A stretch of DNA of 64,000 bases from Pleurodeles waltl (GCF_031143425.1 NC_090445.1:1580850049-1580914048); one strand, 5' to 3'. Counted from the stretch's first letter, positions 12,464-25,147 are shown. Notes: generated by a model not told the origin, from the sequence alone. A program made the numbers and translations.

Positions 12464-13570
12464 TTGATTGACTGATTGATTTCTTTATTCGATTATAAAT
12501 ATATAATCATAAAAGAACAGAAATAAAAGCACAGTTAGATACAATAAAATTACATTAAAAGAGGATTACAATTCAAAACAAAACCATTCCACGTCACTGC
12601 ACCCTTAATCATCTGTCTAGCTTCTACACGGGTAGTTTAATGCAAAGGTACAATCAGTAGCTAGAAGGGAGCTTCAATAGAGTACATATACCGAGAAAAT
12701 AAATAAGCAATCAACTTTGGAGAAGGTCTAAAAATCAATAGGCCTTTGCTAATGGAGGACACTTTGTAAAAACGCTCCCACAGAGTAACATACAGCATAA
12801 TGAGGCGGCAAGTGGAGAACATAAAATGCAAGCTTATACTGATAGAAACTCCAGGTTTTGAGAATTGGAACTAAGTATTTACGTCTACAAATGTTATCAA
12901 ATTTACAAAAAATAAAAAGCAGTCCAGAATTTGGTGGGAAGATTCATCGCAAGGACAGAGTAAAATAGACTTCAATTCAAATTGGCTTCAAGGGAAACAA
13001 AGATAACACCTAATAGTCCCCAAATGAAATTTTATCAAAAGTGACTTTTCCCATATATTATTTACATGTGATAGATATGGCTCAGCACCTATAACAGTTT
13101 GGATGCAAACCAGCTCCCTCATTTTGGGCTTCTGGATCTTCCTGCACTCTCTCAACTGCCCTACTCAGATAAAGCTCTTTGATCTTACCAGTTTCCCTTT
13201 TTAAGATGGCATGAGCAAGATAAACAATCCTGGCCTACCAAGGGTTTCCACTGTTTTCTTTATGTAGCTAAGCCAGGGGCTCCTCAGCCCATGATCACAT
13301 GGCAAACAATCAGCTACTACTTCTTGGTTGAATGTTGCTTTCTGGTTGCTCCATTTAGGGGCCCAGATGAGAGGTGGGACAAGCCCCACCAGGTCGGTTA
13401 AATAGGCCAAGCTCAATTCTTCATGCAAAACATATTGGGAGCTGCCTGGGCCTAAACATAACAGACTTCTACAAAAACGGTTCTCTTCCCTCTGAATGCA
13501 GATACAATCTCGGCAGCCCCATATTCCAGCCCAATTGTAAGCACCAGTAGGCATTTCAGTATATAGATTT
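12464..13570 (-). mobile_element. minus-strand LINE 3' fragment
   Basis: Read on the minus strand, this segment ends with an AATAAAG signal (complement of 12484-12489) and an ATCAATCAGTCAATCAA tail at about 12466-12482, the kind of short-repeat 3' end used by L2/CR1-related LINEs. A coding-like frame lies upstream at 13201-13554. It sits inside L1-derived sequence: L1 fragment C stops at 12463 and related L1 sequence is seen again at 13600. The 5' boundary is approximate. Confidence 0.5.
13201..13554 (-). pseudogene. LINE ORF2 C-terminal-like fragment
   Basis: A 117-residue open frame on the minus strand. The pattern NRFCRSLLCLGPGSSQYVLH, then EELSLAYL, then SPWLSYIKKTVETLG, resembles the post-RT region of some vertebrate LINEs, where an N/E-RF-x-R-x-LL-x-L-P block precedes an ELGL block. 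No catalytic residues are included. The family is inferred from layout and from the LINE-like 3' tail about 700 bp downstream. A chance open frame cannot be fully excluded. Confidence 0.4.
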
Positions 13571-13599
13571 ACAGGAGGGAAATTGTTGGTTTGCTAAAA

Positions 13600-14760
13600 C
13601 ACCAAAAAGAAAGGAATATACTATAAAGATGGAGAATGAACGAGTACTCTAACCTTGTAGATTTCTTAAATCAGGATATATGGAAAATGTGGGCTAATGT
13701 TGGTCCCCAGTTCAGATTGTTCAAAGACAATGGGCCTCATTATGACCCTGGCAGTCTAATGACCAGGCTACCGCCACGGTAAGACCGCCAGCACTGCCAC
13801 ATTACGACTGCTCCACCAGTCTGGTGGTGCTGGCGGTCCTAATCTGCCAGGGCAGTGCTGCAAGCAGAGCTGCCCTGGGGATTACAACCCCCTTCTCCGC
13901 CAGTGGTTTCATGGCGGTAGCACCACCTTGAAAAGGCTAGTGGAGACAGGATGCAGGGGGCACCAGGGGGGGCACTGCACTGCTCATGCGCTTTGCAGAC
14001 AGTGAACATTGCAAAGAGTGCTGGTGCACCATACGGTCTTTTACGAGCCGGAGATAATGCTGTAGCCCGTTTCCCTCTGTGCCAGCGGGCAGAAACTGAG
14101 TTTCCACCCACTGACCTGGCGGGAAACTCATAATGGGCCTGGCGGGGAGACTTCCTCACTGCCGGCAACCTAGCCATCGGGACTTAGGTGGACGAGCTTT
14201 TCCATCCGCCAAAGTCATAACAAGCCCCTATATTTTATGAACCTATAACCAAATTCGCCATTTTTTAAAGAGCATAGACCCGAAAGTAGTTAGGATGGGT
14301 TTGGAGATTTGATAAAGTGAAGGAGGTAGCCGTATTTCCAAGAATGGCTCAGAAGTGTCCAGCACCGTAGAACCTGGCCATTTCGATCAAAACTGGGAAC
14401 ATATTAAATTGTTATAAATTTGATGTTCTTGAAGGTACAAATTCTGAAGAATTCAATTTTACACCAAGTGGTTTTAATATAGGACTCCAGCATTATTTAG
14501 CAAAATTATGCTATAAATTCCATCCAACTGCTTCAGATGTTAATTACAGAAGGAGGGAAAGTGTACCCATGTTATAGGGCTATGCCTGAAATTGAAGAAA
14601 TACTGAAGTGAAATACTACAATATTGACAGACCATACTAACCCTGCCAGACGATGCACAATGAATTCTATGAGGTTATCTATCTTGTGCTGGAGTAAGTC
14701 AAAAACATTGTATAAAACTCTGTATAGCAATGCTTGAAACAAGGTCTTTGATTTTGCAGA
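13600..14760 (+). repeat. second copy of the L1 ORF2 C-terminal segment
   Basis: This region repeats 11710-12463 with moderate divergence. For example 13628-13720 parallels 11862-11955, and 14400-14750 parallels 12110-12463, including the cysteine-rich C-terminal stretch. Relative to the first copy it lacks about 130 bp near its start and carries the inserted element at 13732-14228. It is either a segmental duplication or an independent insertion of the same LINE family. Confidence 0.6.
13732..14228. mobile_element. ~0.5-kb inverted-repeat element (non-autonomous), copy 1
   Basis: Starts GGGCCTCATTATGACCCTGG and ends with a sequence whose reverse complement is GGGGCTTGTTATGACTTTGG, giving an imperfect terminal inverted repeat of about 21 bp. 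The element is GC-rich and shares internal blocks with 43411-43948 (a Cys/Gly-free 'cagggcag.gctg' motif and a 'catggcagt...ccatgaaaag' type foldback). The undisrupted L1 sequence around 11965 serves as a paired empty site and dates the insertion to after the L1 copy. No coding frame. No clear target duplication could be read. Confidence 0.6.
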
Positions 14761-17180
14761 ATTAGAGGACCATGTTTGTGCCCCGTTCGACACAATGGAA
14801 GGCTAAAATGTTGAAAGTGAAAGAATATGAAAAGGTACAGTATATGTTAAGCTCTGGGTCATTTGGAAAACGTGTGGGTCTTTGTGATAATTTTGTAGAA
14901 GGAAAGGGATTGGAATGAATTTGTGACAGGAGGCGAATAAGTATAAGGTTATAGATGGGCAAGATCTAGGATTGACTACATTTTTTAATGCTGTGACATG
15001 GAGACAGCTATTAATTATTCTGTAAATATATTTATAACTGATGACTCACTTGTCCAGGAAAAAATTAACCATGCCTGAACCTCACCTCATAAGCATCATC
15101 CCAATGGCTACCAAGGGGTCTGATGTCATGTGTGGTAGCTTCACTCAATATGTATTTTTGGCTAACACTGCTTTGCACTCTGGGATTTGTAGATGTATTT
15201 GTACCATTATCACTAGATGCTTCAATATCATCGGGTGCAAAATGTGATTGGTTAAATAGACCATACTGGCTAAAGCTGTCACACATGACATTGGTAGGCC
15301 CAGGCAGTCATGCATATTAAATTGGTGGCTGTAATGGAGGTAGAGGGGAAAAGACATCCCACTGGTTTGCTTGTTTAGTCAGGAATTTCCTGGTGCACCC
15401 ACAGTAGCTGGGTCTAGTGCGCAGTTGACAAATTAAACAGATAAATATTGCACACATTTTAATCTAATGTGTCAAAATTGATTCTTTTATCTTCTTACTT
15501 CACTTTGGACAGGTTCGCCATCCATTTATGTTAAGAATAAAATAATTGCACTTCATATTCTTCAAGGTTTGTTACACTCTGGGCTTTTGAGTTTTAATTT
15601 TTCAACACTGTCCCTTCCAATGGGATTGCCTTTATGATGTAGGACTGCGAAGATGCAGGACTGAAAAATTGAAAAAAGCCCAAAATGGTAGTGAAATAAC
15701 ATACTATAAGCTCTTTAAGAACTAAATGCAGATGTAAAATCACAAATCCAGATTTTACCTGTATTCAGCACCTATGGCTTTTTGGCGAAATGTGCAGTTC
15801 TACTACAGTTTTTCAAAGTTTTCTTGTGCAGGGTAAATTCAACGCCCCGTCAAACTCCCTTGCTGCCACCCATTCATCACCAGCCCCGCCAGTGAAAGTC
15901 AGGCTTGCTTGGAACACAGAGATGGTAATGGACTATGTCATCAGTAACCTTCGGAACATGAGGCTTTTTAGCAAATTTAGAATGCACAGATCATGGTAAA
16001 GCGCCGCCACCTAAGATGGGGGGAGCGCGGCCCTTAGGAATCGGGGCCGCCGTGGGCCAACCCTCCGCACTAGTTGTGCGTCGGACTGGCCAGGGTACTT
16101 CTGCCCTCACGCCTTGTGAGACTTGGGGGCGGAAGTTAGCTGAGGGTGTGTTGGGGCGTACGAGCCCTTGGAGCCACCGCTGTCCCACCCACCCACTTCT
16201 TTGTTTTTAAGGTTGGAGAAGAAGTACTAAATTAACCATAACCAACAGAGGGGGATAACACCAGAGGTAAGATCCTGAAGTCCTGAACCAACCTGCAGAT
16301 GTACACACCCCGTTACACCCCCTTAGCAGATTGGTGTTTGGGGAGTGGGTGGAACCCTGAGCATGAAAACAAGGAACGGTGAAGTTGGTGGAGCCATCCC
16401 CCCTAGGATACAGGTGAGGTATGGTTCACCTGTTTGGTCCAAAGGAGGTTCAGGGCAGGAAGGGATCCTGTCACATTTATTTATGGTTATTGAATTAATC
16501 TTATTGAAATGGTTTTATAAATTATTGTAAATATGTTTTGAAGATTCTTTTTGAATTGACTTATTACTGACAGTATTTTATGAAGTAATTGGTAAACGTT
16601 ATGACTAAAAATTCTTCAAACAAAATGAGTTTGTCGGTCTGAGTGTAGCAGGTGTAAGGGTGAGGGCCGTCTGGTGGTCTCCGAGTTCTCTGCATTTTAG
16701 CAAATTTAGGTACAAATTATGCACCCCTAGAGCATTAATGGATGTGTCTAATCACACCAGATGTGTACGCCTACCTACTATCAGTTTTCCAGCCACTATT
16801 GTTCACTGCTGCCCTTCATGTCACCCCCCCCCCCCCCCCCGCCCCATTTTAAAATGTAAAGAACCTCGAATGACAATAAGACCCCTCAAAGAGCATTTTA
16901 CCTCACTGGTACAACACCTCTCTTCCCCTTGCATCCCAGGCTGCTTGGTCATCCTAAGTGTCCAAGATCCTCACAAGCTATAAAACTCCACAAGCCTCCG
17001 ATGCATTAGCAGGCAGACAGTGATTCAGTTCTTCCAAAACAAGGAGATGAAGAAACAAGTACATTTTTGGAAGGGAAGGCCGCCGCTGACTCCGATGCTG
17101 GCTTCAGGTTATGCTTTTAATGACGACAGGCGTGGAAGAAAGGGGAGCGGGAACGCGCCGGAAGGAGGGAAAGGCGCGCC
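14761..17180. other. non-coding, no gene seen
   Basis: Continues out of L1-derived sequence into unassigned DNA. A CpG-containing GC-rich patch lies at about 16000-16190, starting near GCGCCGCCACC and opposed by short open frames on both strands that have no recognisable homology. A 17-base C-run is at 16824-16840. Nothing supports an exon. Confidence 0.5.
16824..16840 (+). repeat. poly-C run (17 bases)
   Basis: Uninterrupted run of C ended by G at 16841. Simple homopolymer; length may vary or be mis-called. Confidence 0.85.
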
Positions 17181-17480
17181 CGCTCGTCCAATCAGAGCAT
17201 CCTGAATAATTAAACTGATCAGCGTAATTAGCTTAATTAAGTTAATTTGACCACGGGACACGGCCATATGGCGAGGAGGAAACAAAAGAGGGAAACTAAT
17301 TAAAAGCAAAATAATGCGGATTTTAATTAACTCGTTCCCCAGACATCAGCAGTTCCGAAAGCCGTGCCCTGGCTTAGTAATTAAAAAGCGCTGTAGCACT
17401 AGCAACATTTCCAAACCCGCAGCCCCTCCCTGGCACCTCACGCCGCCCCTCCCAGTGAACTAATTAAATCTGTAAATGAA
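17180..17480. promoter_or_regulatory. dense TAATTA cluster, candidate enhancer-like element
   Basis: Within 300 bp there are about eight TAATTA or TTAATTA cores, for example around 17205, 17225, 17237, 17300, 17322, 17380 and 17460, interleaved with GC-rich, CpG-containing sequence. TAATTA is the core recognised by many homeodomain proteins (established knowledge). The block lacks simple repeat structure and is followed directly by a polypyrimidine tract. That it is a developmental enhancer is inference only; cross-species conservation cannot be tested here. Confidence 0.35.
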
Positions 17481-17539
17481 TTAGGAGCCTTGTGCTTTGG
17501 AGCTGGGCTCTGTGCCTGCAGTGCCTCCTGCTGCTAGCC

Positions 17540-18270
17540 CTCCTTTTATCTTGTCTTCTTCCCCTCCGCCTTTCTCTACTTGCTTTCCATTGTCCCCTCT
17601 CCCCTTGCTCCTTTTCCCCCTTCCGCCTTTTTTTCTCAGCTCCTCACTTTTTTCAGTTTTCTTTCTGCGTAGTCACTATTCCTACACTCCTCCCTTCTTA
17701 CTCCTCTCACGTCCTTCCTTTTATCTTTCCTCCCTTCTCTGCTTCCTTTTGCTCTTTTCTCTTTCTTTATTCTCTTCACTCCAATCTACTTCTCTTCCTC
17801 ATTCCTCTCATTAGTGCTCTCTACTAGCTTCCTTCTTCCTCTTTTACCTTCAATCCCTTCGTTTTGTTCTCCCTTCTCCCCTTGTTGGTTCATGTCTTTC
17901 CTCTTTCTCTCCTTCATTTCTTCTTCCTAAGTCACATCTTCCATCTTGCACCCCTCCCTTGCTTCATTTGCCCATCTATTCTACCTTTTCTCCTTTCAGA
18001 TTGTTGCTTTATTTCCTTCTAGTATCTCAACTTTCTTTTAATCTTCTTTTCCATATTTGTCTAACCTTTCCTGTTTTTCTTGTCTCCATTGAACCATTTT
18101 CTCTTTTTGTTCATGTGCTCCATCATTCTCCTTTCTTTCTTGCTTTGAACTTTTCCTACATTCTCCCTCATTCCTCCATTTATTCTTCCTCACATTATGT
18201 TATTCCTCTTATCCACAGGTTTTCTTCTGTACTAATTTCTCCCCTTTCAGATCTTGAAAGTACTTAACTT
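17540..18270 (+). repeat. ~0.7-kb polypyrimidine-rich tract
   Basis: The plus strand is overwhelmingly C and T for about 700 bases (stretches such as cttcttcccctccgcctttc). The long open frames across it encode Leu/Ser/Phe/Pro-rich low-complexity peptides and are by-products of composition rather than genes. There is no regular repeat unit. Such tracts can form triplex (H-DNA) structures in principle. Confidence 0.7.
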
Positions 18271-21200
18271 ACTGGGAAGCAACAGAGAGCTGGTCAGAGA
18301 GCAAAAGTACATATAAATGATTTAAGGTCCTTAACCACAGGCAGGTAACAAGTTAGTTCCTATTATGTGTGATGGTAATGCTCCTTGAAGACAGGTGTCT
18401 TCAGTTTCCTTCAGAATTGCAGTGGTCTGATGTCATTAGGGTGGTGATTCAGAATTTGGGTATGTAGATAGAGAAGGCCTGAGTTCTGATCTCTAGCGTC
18501 TAGCATGTCTTCATCTCTAGACTAGGGATGCCCTAATGTAGAGCTGTCTGCCTTATATGGATCCAGCCAGGTTGGAAGAGGTGGTATTTTGGATTGCCTT
18601 GTGGGGGGTGTATTGGGTCTTGAAGATTATACAGTTCTGGAGTGGGAGTCAATGTAGTTCCTTTAGTGTTGGAATGTTAATGTTGAACTTCCTTAATGCC
18701 TTGCTAAGGTGTGATCAGCATGAAGAATACATTTTCGAGATGTTAATGAGGTGTTGGGATGACCACTGTGCTGAGCGTTGTTTGCAACTAGTTGGAAGAG
18801 GACCAGGGCTTGTGCTGCTCTGAAGTTGGTTTCTGAGAGGAAGGGTATGATTCTTTTTAAACAGGGAGAACCGGTGCAAGGTTGTTTTGATTTTCTTGGC
18901 AATGCTGTCTATGCAGGAAAAGGACTATGCCAATGGTGAATCAGTGTATTTCACATTACTTGTCACCTAGAGTGGTAAAGCTGTCTAGGTTTACGATTTT
19001 TGGAGCAACATGTACAGGTTGAAGATAACAGAGGAGAGAATGGATCCATAGAGAACTCTGCTGAAGAAGAGGAAGTTCTGTGATGTGATTATGAGGTTCC
19101 CATCTGCACAAGCTGATACAGCTTAGGCAGAACTTGAGCAGAACTCTTTAGAATCGCCTGTAAATGTCTGATTTCTCAAATTTCTGGCATTCATTCTTTT
19201 TAGCAGCAGTCCACCTTTTAAATGGTCAGCGATATCATCAATGATGCCATATTTGAAATCTGTGATGTCATATGTTAGGTTAAGAGCAGAGCGAGCATGG
19301 GTTAGGTATGGCTATACAATTATTTCGAACTTGCAAATCTGCAGACAAATTCTGGTGACTCTTTTCAGATTTAATGGTTTTAAGGAGTGTCAAGTTATTT
19401 TCCTCAGATAATTTGCAAAGGTGTTTGATAGGGATAAAAACAATGTTTTCAATATGTGTGTTTGTGTGTTTTGTCGTGTGTTTTTAATGTGATTCTTTTG
19501 TCAGCCCTTCCTGCTGCAATGCTGTATGTATTCTTCAATTGAGTTTATAATTTGCGAAACAGAAAGTCATGCACGAACTGACCATACAGATATGAAATTC
19601 AGAGTCCATTTTATTGACATTTTGTATGGCATTGTCCAGTCAATTGAGTTGGGCTCATCTACCGAGGATGAGTTGTGCACACACATGACCTCAAGAAATC
19701 TTATTGGAAGGTGTTTAGAGATCGGACAGAGCTGTCTCACAAATCGGGTAATTGCTTCCAGAGCAAAATCACCTCCATTGTCAGCTAGCAAATTACATAT
19801 GTGTGCCTTGAAAGCATACATTATTGATTTTTAGGCTCTGCCCAGAAAGCTATATCGTTTAAAAGCATATAGTTCCAAACGGAGTGCACAGGTTTTAACC
19901 AACCCATGTAGAAGAATTGTTTTTGTCCAGACTCTAGACTATTTCCCACTTTTAGTTTAACTGGTATATTTTGCAGTTTCAGAAGACAAACATTAACGTT
20001 GAGATGTCTGTTCCAGTAAACAATAACACACATTTTGAGACTTCTCCCGTCTAGAACTCTTCCTTCATCTTGATCAAGATGGGCTTATGTTGCCACAACA
20101 GTTCAGATGTGTTTGCAAATTAAACTCTAGCAAATTCCTTACAGACTCCAAAATTGGCTACAGTTAGAAGACATCCAATAATATAGTTTCCGACATAAGT
20201 TTAACCGAACTGTAACTACAGAAGGGTAATAGCCCAAACAGAAGAGATAAAACTTAAGACAGACAGACACATAGGTAACATTACCTAGGCAGAACACCTC
20301 CATTAATCACACTGTTGCAATACCAATTAACGAGCATGCCTCGAGGACGAAGCACTGAAATTAACAGAATTCACCATTAAATTGGTACTCGTTCAAGTGT
20401 TAACATTCCTCTTGCCTGTGCCAGGAACTGAGCATTGTGCTGGCCTCCCCCATTGCTTGCACTTCATGGAGCTTCGTGGCTCCTGTCAGAGGCGCAGCTG
20501 GTTTGGTCTGTGTCCTAAAGGCCAGAGGGTGTTGGAAGATGCCATAAGCATTCCTTCTCCTTTCGTATTTTCAAAGCTTTGACCACAAATGTCACCCTCT
20601 TTTTTTCACTGCATTATCAAGTGTTTTTCTACTCATGTGCTTTATTTATCACCCTTGCATGTTGCAAAGAAGGCTACAGACCTGCCATTGTGGAGCCTGT
20701 GATGGTTCTTTGATTCTATATAATCTACCATATATAAACTGAGCCCTGTACAGTGTTTTATGCTCTTAACCCAGGTAACACGAACATAAACCACAGATGG
20801 CATCGGAATCTATCTAAATGGTGTGCGGAGAGAGAGGTGAGCTCTGCTATAGGAAGAGCGACGTTGAGAGTATAAAATGGAACCATTGGGATAGTTCAAA
20901 GTGCCAGTATTTGATGCAGGTAAAATAAAGGGTGACTAATGCTTGGATGATGATTGTGGGTGGGAAATTCTCTGTGGGAATGGTGCATTTATTCCTTAAG
21001 AATGCCAAAGCTATGACTGATGTCTGAGCTGCTTTGGTGAGCGATTGCTTGATTCATCTAAGGACTAATTGCCACGTAGTCAGCTTTAAAGCATATAGTA
21101 GTCGGCAGCAACCAATGAGAGCAGGTCATTCTCAGACGGAGTCATGGGGCTGATGCTAAGAGAAAGATGGCCATGGGTCTCTAAAGGCCACTGCCAGGAT

Positions 21201-24200
21201 CTAAACATGGGGTCTTGTCTGAAAACTTTAATGTAAATATCCAGCGGGCCACCCACTACATTGGTGGTTGCCACAGATGTGTTTCTTCCCTAGTGGGTCA
21301 TTGTAATCCATAAGATTTAGTAGGAGCCTTAAATCTTGAAAGCAGAAATCTAACTAGCGATGATGACTATTCTTGAACCTGGGCATAAATGAGTTTCTCA
21401 ACCATTGTCTGGTGCAAGTTTAAGTTACTTACATGCTCAAGTGGAGAGTAAAATTTACAACACCGTATACATTTAACCCCTTCTAGTCAAGATTTCCTGT
21501 TTAATGATAGCAGTGTGAAGTGAGATTTTTTCTTAAATTAGGCCCCGGTAACAGAGCTTCCTCACCATGGGGATCTTGGAAGCTTTTGGGTGCTGTGCAG
21601 CTGTTAGGCACCATGCATCTATCAGGCACCCTGTCGAAAAAGCCCTCCTCACAATCCAAAACATAGCATTATTCTTCCCCCCTGCACCTGGTGTGAGTGA
21701 AGAATTCTTGTGCTGTATCATTGACTTGCACAGGGAATGCACATATATAGGGAATGCATTTACACCTGAGCCTGCACCAAATTACAGAAGGGGTGCTGGG
21801 CAAACAGGCGTTTGGGAGGTGCATTGGCTGCATTACCATGCGAGTGATGCACAATCAGTGTGCCAGCCAGGGTACATTTTGGTGTGAGGCACCGGGGTCA
21901 GAGAGACTCCTCTAGGCATCACACGACAAAAGGGGTTGAGCTCAGACACTGCACTTGCCTGAGCAGGGTATCCATGGCACTTCTTTACAATCAGAGCAGT
22001 CGGCAGTGCTACCGCATTCAAAGAGGCAGCTGTGATTTTAAATCTCCAGTCTGCCTTTCAATGATACTGCGTCCCTTGTGCAGGTATGAATTCACACCCG
22101 CAGCGTGGGCAGCACTTTGTTTTATATTATGATGTATGGGACCAGTCTGTACCTGTTTCATATGCTCAGAGTGCGCAGATTGACACTGTGTACAATATTA
22201 ATGTGGTAAGGCCCGAGGACACAGTGAAAAAGTGAATGGGATAAGGCCTACATTTCATGGCAAGGGTTTGGCAGAAAAAAGATAATAACAATCAAACCTG
22301 GTTAATAAAATGTTGTGGTATGCACTTTTATACATCTTTGAAAGTTATTGTGTGATTACGTTGGCCCAAAATAACAGAATTTCAAGGAAAAACAGCACGG
22401 TTGAGTCAACGCCTAGACAAATGAGGATTCAAAATGGTATACTTGCTCCAGTTGCAAGGTGAGCTAAATATCCCTGACAATTCACATCGCCACAGATGCC
22501 TAGTGCAAAGAAACACATTGATAATTTACAGCCAAAACAATGTAAAAGTCTACAGCCACTTTACACCATACATGTGCAGTACATTAGTATTCATTCACAT
22601 TTGACAACTATTTAATAAAATAAGTTATACTTTAATTTAAGTAGCCTTTAAAACCCCCGCCAGACCTTTCTCTGGCCTTTGAAGTTATAGAGACCATTAA
22701 TTAGTGAGAAATGTGAAAATGCATATGCCGCCGATGAACCAGGATGTGTGGCTCTGTGTGCAAATTAATTTTTAACTTCTGCCAAATCCTTGACTCTTGG
22801 GAAGCTTGGAAGCTTGGGCAAGCCGAGAAGATTTAGCTTAGAGGAAGTGGAGGCTGAGCCAAATACAGAATGAAAATAATTTTTAAAATGGTGACGGGAC
22901 GATGTCTCTAGGACCATCCATTCATAAGTCAGTGTAAGCTTTGATGTAGGGTTTTTGTTCTGTGGTTTAGAGACCAGCTATGTATTTTGTTTCAGTGGAA
23001 CAGTTTCTGGTGCTCTGAGACTTTGAAAGGCTGTATGCTGGGTGATTTCAGAGGTATCAATTTTGGTATCAACCATCCACAGTCTGTGCTGGGAGAGGAG
23101 AGGAGCCTTTTTACCAGTTGAAGGATAATAGTTCTGGCATCAAATAAAAAAATATATAATGTTTCTAGGTGCCTCTTGAATCTTCCTGAAAGACTGATAT
23201 TCTGCTGTGATGGTCATTATTTATTCTAGCATTTATGTTCTTTCCATAAGAATGAATCAGTACATGTATAAGACCAGGCCCATTCTCAACTCCCAGCTAT
23301 TTCTACAAGGTCTCCTCAATTTAAGCTTGTACAGCCAGTAAAATGATGTCCCATTGTGCAACCCCTGCTGCATGTTTTCACTCCCAGTTCGTGTCTCTCA
23401 AAAGGGCTACTTCTGCTCTGGTCCATTTATGAACATCCACTAGCCAGGCTTTCGTATCGGGGGAAACCTGGCTTTCCAAGCCATCAGAATGGCCCACTTG
23501 GCCAGCACTAGGCCCAAATGTAGGAACAAGCTTTTTGTTTAACAGCCTTTGGTCTATGTAGTTGCCCTGAAAGACATGTCATCATATCCTGATGCACTGT
23601 CAATCCCACGTCTTCTGTCAGTATCGCAACTCACTGCACACTCCTCAACGCATACATGAGACAAAGGCATCTAAATAGCTAAGCATCTTTCCTGAGTTGG
23701 CTCTTGTCTTATAAACCACTTGAAAGACATCTCACTGGTCCACAGTGTATTGAAAAGAGCACCCCATTAGCTGAAAGATATCAGAAGGTCGCCATAATTT
23801 TGCAGTATTACAGCATGTACTGCCTTGCCAGGTTCACTGCCTCATCAATATTGGATGAAACCAGAGGTTGTTCTAACAAGCAGACAACTTCATTAACTAT
23901 AACCCCCCCTTGCCAAGACAATCAATGAATGAGCCTAGAATATCTTGGTCCGACCTTCAGCACAACCTTGAGAAATGAGATGATTGACAAGCAAACTTCT
24001 CATCAACGTTTCCTTCCGTCTCTTCCTCTACTTTCACTCCACACCCTTCAAAATTCTAAGCACCTGTCCCCCTTGGGCCAATAGAGGGTAGTCCTACAGC
24101 CTGTGTTATTACCAGTGACAATTATTACTGCCCCCTTCAGTCCAAGTGATAGTCAAACAATTCTTGTAATTTATTGTTGATAAATGGAGTATGGGATTTG

Positions 24201-25113
24201 CTCCATAGGTTCTTTGTCGGGGTAATTTGACTGTAAGGGTTAATTTCACATTCCTTTCCCATTGATCTTAACATTGCAGAACTGGATTCTACTCCATCCC
24301 CCTGTTTCTGTTTTCTTGGCTCTATCTTTCTTCTTTCCATAGCATATCTCTATTCCACACACCTTACTTACTTTTGCAAATCTTTATCACACCATTTAGA
24401 ACTCACATTCATCACCCTTTCTTGTTGTATAGACAAAATGTATCTTTTATTGTGTATCACACCATTGCCCAAACACTTGTATCAATATTTTTGATTTTGT
24501 GTCCATCAATACATTGATACGTTCTCTTAACTGAATCTTTCACTCTTTACCCCTCTGTGTCCCCAATGCATTTCAGACTCTAATTAACCCTTCTTCTGGA
24601 TGTCTTGATTCACATTTAGGAAGAAAACGAGAACAACAAAAACATCGTACAGCAATAATGAAGATTAACAGCCTTTATTAATAATTGAATAATCTACTGT
24701 ATGATTAGTGTGTTCTATAATTTATTTCATCTAAGCCCTATCAGATGCTGTGCAGTTAAGCTGTACTATTCAAAGTCAAATATATCTACAAATAACTAAG
24801 AAAAAATTACCAAAATAAACCTAATGAGCTACTCTAAATGTAGACGGTGGAAAGACAGTGCAGAGGAACCAGTCCTTGGGTTTCCACTCATCCAGCTTCG
24901 CTGTATGGTGCTCAGATATTTCATCCATCCATCAGAGAGGTGCAGAAGCTCTCAGAAGGAAAGTGAGGCCCCATCTCCATAAGTGACTGAAGGAGGAAAC
25001 AATTGAGAAACCAGAGATTGGTGACACATTTTTGCTCCGATTAGTAAAAGCCCTGGTGAGGTATCACAGTGTGCAATATCTGATTTATGGCAGCGCACAA
25101 GAGGTGTGTGGAT
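18271..25113. other. non-coding, no gene seen
   Basis: No recognisable coding or RNA gene. Two sub-blocks look less repeat-like than the rest and may be conserved elements: 19525-19870, and 22660-22900 (contains ATTAATTAG and CAAATTAATTT). The ORFs in 21.5-22.1 kb on both strands are overlapping and show no family signature. 24660-25113 is ordinary flanking DNA abutting the foamy-like ERV. Confidence 0.5.
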
Positions 25114-25117
25114 ATGG
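25114..25117. repeat. candidate target-site duplication ATGG (left)
   Basis: ATGG immediately precedes the LTR-terminus remnant TGTTGCG at 25118 and recurs at 33465-33468 directly after the proposed outer end of the right LTR (...TACA). Four-base duplications are the size reported for foamy viruses. A 4-bp match has appreciable chance probability. Confidence 0.5.
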
Positions 25118-25147
25118 TGTTGCGTGGGCTCTCATTATCCTAAATGA
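25118..25147 (-). repeat. remnant of 3' LTR (U5 terminus only)
   Basis: Thirty bases match the start of the right LTR (32461-32490) with a single T/C difference at the fourth base and divergence after position 25147. The env stop codon lies inside this remnant. The normal order would be env, PPT, full LTR; here env runs directly into the last bases of U5, so a deletion has removed everything between. Confidence 0.75.

Noticed and set aside
13839..14177. 112-codon minus-strand frame
   Set aside because: It lies inside the GC-rich inverted-repeat element and overlaps other frames on both strands; no homology signature.
17492..18267. Long plus-strand open frames of 102-111 codons
   Set aside because: They lie wholly in the polypyrimidine tract and encode Leu/Ser/Pro/Phe low-complexity peptide in more than one frame, a composition effect.
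25028..25118. Possible fuller 3' LTR left of the env end, because 'tttttgctccg' also occurs in the 5' LTR
   Set aside because: The shared word lies on the wrong side of the LTR terminus and surrounding sequence does not align.
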